Part shown: piece after piece, positions 1-6,201 of the stretch
Numbering within the stretch: the first letter of the stretch is position 1
Layout of the letters: the number at the start of each line of letters is the position of its first letter
From: CAYRJD01 sp965212125
GTDB taxonomy: Bacteria; Actinomycetota; Acidimicrobiia; Acidimicrobiales; Poriferisodalaceae
NCBI GenBank assembly: GCA_965212125.1
Contig: OZ243045.1
Span: 1 to 64,000, forward strand
Reading direction: 5' to 3'
Length of the DNA stretch: 64,000 nt
The notes under the pieces: model-generated
Told to the model about the DNA's origin: nothing
The model's database searches: none
Seen by the model: only the letters and a program-made list of their open reading frames with translations
Translations under genes and position numbers: made by a program

Positions 1-190
1 GTATTAGCGGCTTGGCCGGTGTGGCTGTTGTTGCGCTATCCGTACCCGCAGCTGCGTTGGCAGTGGCGTCCGCACTTGCACTTGCACTTGCACTCCCACA
101 CCCGGCCAGTAGGCCAGCTAACAAAGCAGCGATGGCTGCAAGAGCGACTGCCACACCGATAAGTGGTCGCTTGGTGCGGCTCACGCTCAC
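1..190 (-). CDS. Lipoprotein N-terminus, probable metal ABC transporter solute-binding protein (partial)
   Basis: Only the first 63 codons are in the window; the gene runs off the left edge on the minus strand. The translation starts MSVSRTKRPL, continues with a hydrophobic stretch and ends it with the lipobox LAGC, followed by a Ser/Ala-rich linker (SASASASADAT) partly made by a repeated 6-bp unit. This is a classic lipoprotein signal peptide, so the mature protein should be tethered outside the membrane. GAGG lies 8 nt before the GTG chosen as start; in-frame GTGs at 217 and 184 are alternatives. It is divergent from an ABC ATPase with a histidine-rich tail, so a solute-binding subunit of the same metal importer is the natural inference. 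The ligand domain itself is not visible. Confidence 0.7.
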   Translation of the reverse strand, partial: MSVSRTKRPLIGVAVALAAIAALLAGLLAGCGSASASASADATANAAAGTDSATTATPAKPLI

Positions 191-228
191 TTCATTTGCC
201 TCACTGTTGCCTCGCACCGGCTCGCAAT

Positions 229-268
229 CCGCTGAACTACCCCGCTGAACTACCCCGCTGAACTCCAA
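229..268. repeat. 14-bp tandem repeat, about 2.8 copies
   Basis: The unit CCGCTGAACTACCC is repeated at 229-242 and 243-256, with a partial third copy at 257-268. It lies in the divergent spacer between the lipoprotein and ATPase genes. The unit length is not a multiple of three, which fits non-coding DNA. It is one of several slippage-like duplications in the window. Confidence 0.85.
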
Positions 269-285
269 GGAGGTTCTAAATAGGT

Positions 286-302
286 TTGGGAATGGTTCCC
301 AA
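286..302. promoter_or_regulatory. Perfect palindrome, candidate Zur/Fur-family operator
   Basis: TTGGGAA-TGG-TTCCCAA is a perfect 7-bp inverted repeat with a 3-nt centre in the spacer between the divergent lipoprotein and ABC ATPase genes. Its layout (G-rich arm, AATGGTT core, C-rich arm) resembles the GAAAATGATTTTC-type boxes bound by actinobacterial Zur. A Fur/Zur-family gene lies about 2.6 kb downstream. Binding by that protein is inferred. Confidence 0.5.
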
Positions 303-361
303 TTCTATAGTCTTGCGCCAGTGTTAATGGCAGCGCTAGAAGTAGCGCTAGAAGCAGGGAC

Positions 362-1267
362 GTGGTAGCGCCCATGTTCGAACTTGAAAACTTGCGGGTG
401 GCCTTCGGACGCAATCTGGCGCTCAGCGTTGAGAGCGCGACCTTTGAGGCTGGCTCGGCGGTGTCGCTGATGGGACCAAACGGAGCTGGCAAGACAACTT
501 TGCTGGCGGTGCTGGCGGGTTTGCTGCCAGCAACCAGCGGACGGATCACTGCCACGCCCGCCACCGCTTCGCCCAAATCAAATCCACTCAAATCAAATCC
601 ACCCGGATCGAAACCGCCCGTCGGCTACGTCGCCCAAGAAGCGCAGCAGATGGTTTCACTAACCGCAGGCGAAATCATCAAGATGGGTCGCTACCGCCAG
701 CGTGGCTTGCTTGGCAGGCTGCGCAAGTCAGACCGTGAGTTGCTTGATGCGGTGGCGCACAGATTGAGAGTTGCGGATCTGCTCACCCAGCCGTTCGGCA
801 ATCTCTCCGGCGGGCAACGCCAGCGGGTGCGGGTAGCAGCGGCGCTCGCCAATGACGCCGACTGCCTGCTGCTGGATGAGCCGATCACCGGGCTTGACCT
901 GCCCAGCCAGGAGATCATCTTTGAGGTGATCGCTAGCGAGCGTTCCAAAGGGCGACTGGTGGTGATGTCCACGCACAACATTGACGAAGCCAGCCGCTGC
1001 GATCGTGTGCTGCTGCTGAACACGACCGTGATCGCCGACGCCACGCCCGCCGAAGCGCTGACTGAGCCGAACTTGCGCGCAGCGTTTGGCGAGAGGTTGG
1101 TGTCGGTCGTGCCAGCTCCGGCAGTCGATCCGGCGATAACTCAAGCGTCCACCCCAGCTTTGGCATTGCTAGACGGCCACGGCCATACCCACGACCACGC
1201 CCACACCAATCAAGACGACACCGTCAGACAAACCGAAGAGCGCGAGTCCGAGCTAGCAACCGGCTAA
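362..1267 (+). CDS. ABC transporter ATP-binding protein, zinc/manganese type (ZnuC/MntB-like)
   Basis: Nucleotide-binding subunit of an ABC importer, expected to power metal uptake at the inner face of the membrane. Walker A is GPNGAGKTT at about 38-46, the signature LSGGQ at 148-152, Walker B LLLDEP at 169-174 and the switch histidine H205. Two features are odd: a Pro/Lys/Ser-rich insert at about 64-86, part of which comes from a 15-bp DNA duplication at 574-603, and a histidine-rich tail (HGHTHDHAH near residue 273) of the kind seen in zinc-handling proteins. No permease follows; the 3' neighbour is a small zinc-ribbon gene. The frame opens at GTG 362, but ATG 374 (MFELENLRVAF) is an equally good start. 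Metal specificity is inferred from the tail and from the nearby Zur-like regulator. Confidence 0.85.
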   Translation: MVAPMFELENLRVAFGRNLALSVESATFEAGSAVSLMGPNGAGKTTLLAVLAGLLPATSGRITATPATASPKSNPLKSNPPGSKPPVGYVAQEAQQMVSLTAGEIIKMGRYRQRGLLGRLRKSDRELLDAVAHRLRVADLLTQPFGNLSGGQRQRVRVAAALANDADCLLLDEPITGLDLPSQEIIFEVIASERSKGRLVVMSTHNIDEASRCDRVLLLNTTVIADATPAEALTEPNLRAAFGERLVSVVPAPAVDPAITQASTPALALLDGHGHTHDHAHTNQDDTVRQTEERESELATG

Positions 1268-1354
1268 GAACCAAGCGTTCGCCAATCTGCTGGTAAATCC
1301 GTTGGGCTAGCAGTTGTGTGATAATTTCACCCTCCTGAGAAAAGGGAGTAACCC

Positions 1355-1528
1355 GTGAAAAAAGTCCTATTTGACAGAGAAGGAAATCCAAAATGTTGGA
1401 AGTGCGGGAATATGAACTTTTCACAACAGCGAACCAAGCGTTCAAAAGTCGCATTCGGTTTCGCCTCTCTACTTGCTCACCCGAAACTGAGATGTTTCAA
1501 GTGCGGGGAGTACAACAAGACTGGGTAG
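1355..1528 (+). CDS. Small double-CxxC zinc-ribbon protein, 57 aa
   Basis: A short gene in the gap between the ABC ATPase and the luciferase-like gene. GTG start with GGGAG six bases upstream (1344-1348) and a TAG stop. The product begins MKKVLFDREG and has two knuckles, CWKC at 14-17 and CFKC at 47-50, separated by a basic and hydrophobic stretch; this is the spacing of a one-zinc ribbon. I recall similar tiny CWKC...CxxCGEYN proteins in actinobacteria and their phages, without a known role. Codon use is less GC-biased than that of its neighbours, which could indicate transfer. Given the setting it might be a zinc-buffering or nucleic-acid-binding protein, but function is unknown. Confidence 0.7.
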   Translation: MKKVLFDREGNPKCWKCGNMNFSQQRTKRSKVAFGFASLLAHPKLRCFKCGEYNKTG

Positions 1529-1636
1529 CTCAATCCCCGCCTCAGTAAATCTCCGCAAACCCCCACAAACGAAACCCCCACAAACAGAGCCCTGTAAGCC
1601 TCTCTAAGCAGACACAACGCGGTTGCGCGATAATTA

Positions 1637-1656
1637 GGCGCGGTTGACGCCGCGCC
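1637..1656. promoter_or_regulatory. 7-bp inverted repeat in leader of luciferase-like gene
   Basis: GGCGCGG-TTGACG-CCGCGCC forms a perfect 7-bp stem with a 6-nt loop, 33 bases before the ATG at 1690. A TGCGCGATAAT element just upstream (1624-1634) could be an extended -10. The hairpin may be an operator or a leader hairpin; it has no T-run, so a terminator is unlikely. Confidence 0.35.
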
Positions 1657-1689
1657 CCAAATCCAAACCCAAAACCAAAGGGGAACAAA

Positions 1690-2778
1690 ATGGAACTAGG
1701 GATGTTCACAATGCCCAGCCACCCGCCCGAGCGTGATCTGCGTGAAGGCTGGGAATGGGATCTGCAGACAATCCAGTGGGCCGACGAGTTCGGCTACTCC
1801 GAAGCCTGGATCGGCGAGCACCACGCCGCCGTCTGGGAGCCGCACCCCGCGCCCGACCTGCTCACCATCGCGGCATTGCGCTCAACCAAAAACATCCGCA
1901 TCGGCCCGGGCGGCTTCCTCATGCCCTACTACCACCCGGCCGAACTCGCCAACCGCATCTCCCTGCTTGACCACATCAGCGAAGGACGCCTCAACTTCGG
2001 CGTTGCCGCCAGCGGCCTGCCCGGCGACTGGGAGATGTTTGGCGTTGACGGCATGGAAGGCGAAAACCGCGAGATGACCGCAGAGTCGGTTGAGTTCATC
2101 TTGAACATGTGGAGCCAAGAGCCCGGCTGGCGGCACGAAGGCAAGCACTGGAAGGGCGGCGTGCCGATCGGCATGCCTGACGTGCAGCTGACCCATCATC
2201 TGCGACCGCTGCAGCAACCCCACCCACCCATCGGCGTTGCCGGGCTGAACTCTCCGTCGCCGACGCTGGAGCTAGCCGGCGAGCACGGGTGGATGCCGCT
2301 CAGTCTCAACCTGAACCCGAACTACGTCGCCGGCCACTGGGACTCTTATGAGGCGGGTGCCAAGCGAGCCGGGCGCACCGTGTCGCGCAGCGACTGGCGG
2401 ATGGTGCGTGAGGTGTTCGTGGCGCCGACCGATGAGGAAGCGTGGGAGCTGTCCGCCAACGGCCCGATGGGGCGGATGATGGGCGAGTACTTCTTGCCGT
2501 TGCTTGATGCTTTCGGATTCCACGAATTTTTGAGGGACGAGAACGACCCGTCTGACGTGACCGTTGACGTGGAGTACTGCGCTCGCAAGAACTGGTTCGT
2601 GGGCTCGCCCGAGACCGTCGCCGAAAAAATTGAAAAGGTGTATGCGGACGTGGGCGGCTTCGGCCACTTGCTGTTGTTTTGCTTTGACTACATCGATCAT
2701 CCTGAAGAGTGGCGCCGGTCGATGGAGTTGCTGGGCGGCGAAGTGATGGATCGCGTGTCGCACCTGACTGGGGAGTGA
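1690..2778 (+). CDS. Luciferase-like monooxygenase (LLM class flavin-dependent oxidoreductase)
   Basis: A 362-residue TIM-barrel flavin enzyme of the bacterial-luciferase superfamily. The start is secure: AAAGGGG precedes ATG 1690. Recognisable family blocks are the opening MELGMFTMP strand, AWIGEHH near residue 40, the RIGPGGFLMPYYHP block and the LLDHISEGRLNFGVA block. The C-terminal GSPETVAEKI and the phenylalanine-rich LLLFCFDYIDHPEEW are typical of the FMN-using branch (limonene monooxygenase/alkanal monooxygenase alpha-like), rather than the F420 branch seen at 9119. The enzyme would oxidise an unknown organic substrate with O2 and reduced flavin. It appears monocistronic, with its own leader hairpin. 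Confidence 0.85.
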   Translation: MELGMFTMPSHPPERDLREGWEWDLQTIQWADEFGYSEAWIGEHHAAVWEPHPAPDLLTIAALRSTKNIRIGPGGFLMPYYHPAELANRISLLDHISEGRLNFGVAASGLPGDWEMFGVDGMEGENREMTAESVEFILNMWSQEPGWRHEGKHWKGGVPIGMPDVQLTHHLRPLQQPHPPIGVAGLNSPSPTLELAGEHGWMPLSLNLNPNYVAGHWDSYEAGAKRAGRTVSRSDWRMVREVFVAPTDEEAWELSANGPMGRMMGEYFLPLLDAFGFHEFLRDENDPSDVTVDVEYCARKNWFVGSPETVAEKIEKVYADVGGFGHLLLFCFDYIDHPEEWRRSMELLGGEVMDRVSHLTGE

Positions 2779-2957
2779 CCGCCGGCGGGCGGGCTGGCGA
2801 GTAAGCGCTGGCGACCTGGCGGCTGCGAGCCGACTACGCCACCGCCCTGGGGCAACAAATCATCAGTGCTAGGTAAGATCAGCGGATAGCCAACTCGCAA
2901 ACCAAGGCCGGGGCCAAGGCTCTCAAGCAGGCCGAACTACACGCTCACATTGACCGC

Positions 2958-3380
2958 TTGTTGGGCTTGCATCGTTACGTCTATACGCGCGGCCGGCGGG
3001 CGCTCGTAAACGCCTTGCTGTCAGCCAAAGGCCCGATGACGCGCCCCGACATCGCCGCCGCCGCCCCAGATCTGCCCGCCAGTTCCACCTACCGCAACCT
3101 TGACGTGCTTGAGCGCTGCGGCATCGTGCACCGCATTCGTGCGTCCGGCGATCACGCACACTTTGAGTTAACGGAGCCGCTGCTGGACCACCACCATCAC
3201 CTCATCTGCGTCGACTGCGGCGAGATTCAAGACGTTCATCTAGCCAAAAGGCTTGAGAACATGGTTGAACGAAATCTGGCCGAGGTGGCTGCGGCGGCGA
3301 AGTTCACTCCGCTGCATCACAGCCTTGACCTGCATGGACGCTGCCGCGCTTGCGAGCGTGGGGCTAGCCGCCGTGCGTAG
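2958..3380 (+). CDS. Fur-family metalloregulator, Zur-like
   Basis: A winged-helix repressor of the Fur family. The DNA-binding half is at about 10-60 (PASSTYRNLDVLERCGIVHRI) and the metal/dimer half follows: HHHHLICVDCGEIQDV with C84/C87, and a second CxxC at C129/C132 near the C-terminus. The two CxxC pairs and the poly-His block are the structural zinc and sensory sites of Zur/FurB proteins. The start is uncertain: TTG 2958 is the first normal start codon, but the frame is open and looks coding back to 2877, so a rare ATT or ATA start may be used. The probable target is the palindrome at 286-302. Zur rather than Fur is inferred from the neighbouring metal transporter. Confidence 0.85.
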   Translation: MLGLHRYVYTRGRRALVNALLSAKGPMTRPDIAAAAPDLPASSTYRNLDVLERCGIVHRIRASGDHAHFELTEPLLDHHHHLICVDCGEIQDVHLAKRLENMVERNLAEVAAAAKFTPLHHSLDLHGRCRACERGASRRA

Positions 3381-3438
3381 CTGCGGCACGCCGGGCGAGA
3401 CCGCGCCGGGCGAGACCGCGCCGACTAGCTGCGGCACG
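3378..3438. repeat. Nested duplications after the Zur-like gene
   Basis: The 15-bp unit CCGGGCGAGACCGCG is present twice in tandem (3391-3405, 3406-3420). The pair is flanked by two copies of TAGCTGCGGCACG (3378-3390 and 3426-3438), the first of which overlaps the stop codon of the regulator gene. The spacer seems to have grown by successive local duplication. Confidence 0.8.
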
Positions 3439-3480
3439 CTTGGCGCGCAGCAGCCCAACCAACGCCGCGCGTAGTCTGGC

Positions 3481-4668
3481 GTGCGCGTGAGCTCTGAATC
3501 GCCGACCGGCTTGCTAACACCCGAGCGAGCGCAGCTAGTTGAAGCAGTGGCAGCCCTTGGCCCAACGTTTGCGGAGCGCTCTGCCGGATACGACGAAAAA
3601 GCATCGTTTCCGCACGAGAACTGGGCAGACCTCGCCGACGCGGGCTTTCTCGGATTGTGCGTCCCCAAAGATGCGGGCGGCTTCGGCGCCGACTTCGCCG
3701 GCTATGCGCTGGTGTCAGAGGAGATGGCCCGCCATTGCGCCACCACCGCGCTCACCTTCAACATGCACACCGCCACGGCGATGCTGGCCGGTTTCATCAG
3801 CGACCTGCTAGATCCCGACGCTGAAATGCAAGCCCACCTCAACCGCACCCGCCCGGTGCTCTGGCACAGCATGATCACCGACAAGCTGATCCACTCCCAG
3901 CCGTTTTCGGAAGGAATGCCGCCCGGCAAGCGAGGCACGTTCGGCACGCGGGCGGTGCCCACCGACGGCGGCTACCTGGTGACTGGCCGCAAGATTTTCG
4001 CATCGCTCAGCGGCGCGGCCGACATCCACAATGTGCTGGCACTGGTTGAAGGCGACAAGCGGCTGCGGCTGCTGGGAGTGCCAGCCAACGGCGACGGGGT
4101 GGAGATCGTCGGCGACTGGGACCCGCTGGGCATGCGTGGCACCGATTCGCGCACGCTGGTGATGACCGATGCGTTCGTTCCGGCCGACTATGAGGTCCTG
4201 CCGCCCGGCATGTTCGACCGCATGATCAAGCGCTTTCCGTACTTCTACATGAGCCTGGCTTTTACATACATCGGTTTGATGCAAGCGGTGCTGGACTACA
4301 CGCAGCGGTATCTGCGGGGCGAGGCTGGCACTCCGGCCGGCCGGGATCATCCGGTGAAACAAGCTGGCTGGGCGCAGCTGCAGCTGATGTTTGACCGGGC
4401 GCAGTCAACGATGCACCGAGTAATCGCCGAGGCGAAACCCGACCCGACCACCACGCAGTTGCGCCGGGCAATGGCGGCAACCGTCAACGTGATGGAAGAC
4501 GTGGCGGCGATGGCATCGCTGGCGATTCGGGTGTGCGGGGGTCGCTCAATGCTGCGACCCAACCGCTTGGAGCAGCACTACCGCGACGCCCGCTGCGGCG
4601 CGACAATGTTGCCGTGGAGTGTGGAAGAGTGCCTATTACGAATCGGGAAAATGGGGCTCTACGATTGA
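3481..4668 (+). CDS. Acyl-CoA dehydrogenase family protein
   Basis: A 395-residue FAD-dependent acyl-CoA dehydrogenase with the usual N-terminal helical part (GLCVPKDAGGFGADFAGYALVSEEMAR), the central beta domain (VTGRKIFASLSGAADIHNVLAL, DWDPLGMRGTDSRTLVM) and the C-terminal four-helix part ending in LPWSVEECLLRIGKMGL. It removes two hydrogens from an acyl-CoA and passes electrons to ETF. The gene starts at GTG 3481 and is followed after 10 bp by methylmalonate-semialdehyde dehydrogenase, so the pair probably works in branched-chain amino-acid (valine/isobutyryl-CoA) degradation. The catalytic base position cannot be assigned with certainty from the sequence alone. Confidence 0.88.
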   Translation: MRVSSESPTGLLTPERAQLVEAVAALGPTFAERSAGYDEKASFPHENWADLADAGFLGLCVPKDAGGFGADFAGYALVSEEMARHCATTALTFNMHTATAMLAGFISDLLDPDAEMQAHLNRTRPVLWHSMITDKLIHSQPFSEGMPPGKRGTFGTRAVPTDGGYLVTGRKIFASLSGAADIHNVLALVEGDKRLRLLGVPANGDGVEIVGDWDPLGMRGTDSRTLVMTDAFVPADYEVLPPGMFDRMIKRFPYFYMSLAFTYIGLMQAVLDYTQRYLRGEAGTPAGRDHPVKQAGWAQLQLMFDRAQSTMHRVIAEAKPDPTTTQLRRAMAATVNVMEDVAAMASLAIRVCGGRSMLRPNRLEQHYRDARCGATMLPWSVEECLLRIGKMGLYD

Positions 4669-4678
4669 GGGGCACGGC

Positions 4679-6187
4679 ATGACCAGACAGATCTCGCATT
4701 ACATCGACGGGAAGGCCGCGCCGAGTGGCGCGCCGGGCGGCGCCGAGACTCGCCGCCAAGGCGACGTTTTCAATCCAGCCACGGGCGAAGTCCAAGCGAC
4801 AGTCGACCTAGCAACCGAAGCCGAGGTTGACCAGGTCGTCCAAAGCTCCGCCAAGGCATTCGACAGCTGGCAAAACTCCTCGCTCGCAGCCCGCACACAA
4901 ATCATGTTCGCCTTCCGCGAGATCCTGGCGCAGCGCTCCCAAGAACTGGCCGAGCTGGTCAGCTCCGAACACGGCAAGGTGGTGTCCGACGCGGCGGGTG
5001 AGGTGGCACGCGCCCAAGACAACGTGGAGTTCGCCTGCGGCATAGCGCAGCACCTGCAGGGCTCAATCAACCAGCAGATTTCCGACGGCATTGACATCCA
5101 CACCGTGCGCCAACCGCTGGGCGTCGTCGCCGGGATTACGCCGTTCAACTTCCCGGCGATGGTTCCAGCCTGGATGTTCACCACCGCGATTGCGTGCGGC
5201 AACACGTTCGTGTGCAAGCCATCCGAACGTGACCCGTCGGCGGCGGTGCTAATGGCGCAGTGGCTGACCGAAGCTGGCCTGCCCGACGGCGTGTTCAACG
5301 TTTTGCACGGCGACGCGGTTGCCGTCAATGCGTTGATCAACCACCCCGCCGTGGCCGCAGTCAGCTTTGTGGGGTCAACTCCGGTCGCCCGCCACGTGTA
5401 CGAATCTGCGGTGCTCACCGGTAAGCGTGTCCAAGCGCTGGGCGGCGCCAAGAACCACATGGTCGTGTTGCCCGACGCAGACGTTGAGGTGGCAGCCGAT
5501 GCGGCGGTCAGTGCCGCCTACGGCTCGGCCGGCGAACGCTGCATGGCGGTGAGCGCAGTGGTGGCGGTGGGCCAAGTTGCCGACGCACTAGTTGATGCCA
5601 TCGCGGTGCGCATCGCCAAGCTGAACGTGGGGCGCCCCGACGACAGCAGCACGGATATGGGTCCGCTAATCACGGCTGAGCATCGCGACCGCGTGGCTGG
5701 CTACGTCGAGCGAGCAGGTGCCGACGGCGCCACGGTCGTGGTTGATCCGAGCCAGACGAAGGTGCCGGCCGAAGGGTTTTTCTTGGGGCCGGCATTGCTA
5801 GATCACATCTCACCGGCGATGGAGTGCTACCGCGATGAGATCTTCGGCCCGGTGCTTGGCGTGGTTCGCGTCGACACGTTCGCGCAAGCGCTGCAGCTTG
5901 TAGACGAAAATCCGTTCGGCAACGGAGCGGCGATCTTCACCAGCGACGGAGGCGCCGCCCGCCGCTTTGCGCGTGAGGCGAAGGCGGGAATGATCGGCGT
6001 GAATGTGCCGATTCCAGTGCCGGTGGCGTACCACTCTTTCGGCGGCTGGAAATCGTCGCTGTTCGGCGACGTGCACATGTATGGACCAGAGGGAGTGCGG
6101 TTTTACACACGTGCCAAAGCAGTCACCACACGTTGGCCGGACCCCGCTAGCAGCCGGGTTGATCTGGGCTTCCCGCGCTCTGGCTAA
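4679..6187 (+). CDS. mmsA: Methylmalonate-semialdehyde dehydrogenase (CoA-acylating)
   Basis: An aldehyde-dehydrogenase-fold enzyme converting methylmalonate semialdehyde or malonate semialdehyde, with NAD and CoA, to propionyl-CoA or acetyl-CoA. The chosen ATG 4679 has GGGG upstream and lies 10 bp after the acyl-CoA dehydrogenase stop; the frame also extends upstream without good start signals. Catalytic residues are in place: N157 in GITPFNFPAM, K180 in CKPSERDPS and nucleophile C288 in AYGSAGERCMA. PFNFP and the SYxxGERCMA-like block are typical of MmsA rather than general ALDHs. It is co-directional and probably co-transcribed with the acyl-CoA dehydrogenase. Confidence 0.92.
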   Translation: MTRQISHYIDGKAAPSGAPGGAETRRQGDVFNPATGEVQATVDLATEAEVDQVVQSSAKAFDSWQNSSLAARTQIMFAFREILAQRSQELAELVSSEHGKVVSDAAGEVARAQDNVEFACGIAQHLQGSINQQISDGIDIHTVRQPLGVVAGITPFNFPAMVPAWMFTTAIACGNTFVCKPSERDPSAAVLMAQWLTEAGLPDGVFNVLHGDAVAVNALINHPAVAAVSFVGSTPVARHVYESAVLTGKRVQALGGAKNHMVVLPDADVEVAADAAVSAAYGSAGERCMAVSAVVAVGQVADALVDAIAVRIAKLNVGRPDDSSTDMGPLITAEHRDRVAGYVERAGADGATVVVDPSQTKVPAEGFFLGPALLDHISPAMECYRDEIFGPVLGVVRVDTFAQALQLVDENPFGNGAAIFTSDGGAARRFAREAKAGMIGVNVPIPVPVAYHSFGGWKSSLFGDVHMYGPEGVRFYTRAKAVTTRWPDPASSRVDLGFPRSG

Positions 6188-6201
6188 GTCCCGCTAGCCC
6201 A

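Noticed and set aside
12..248. Plus-strand frame of 78 codons rich in Ala and Leu
   Set aside because: It is antisense to the lipoprotein N-terminus, which has a clear signal peptide and lipobox; the plus frame has no ribosome site or family.
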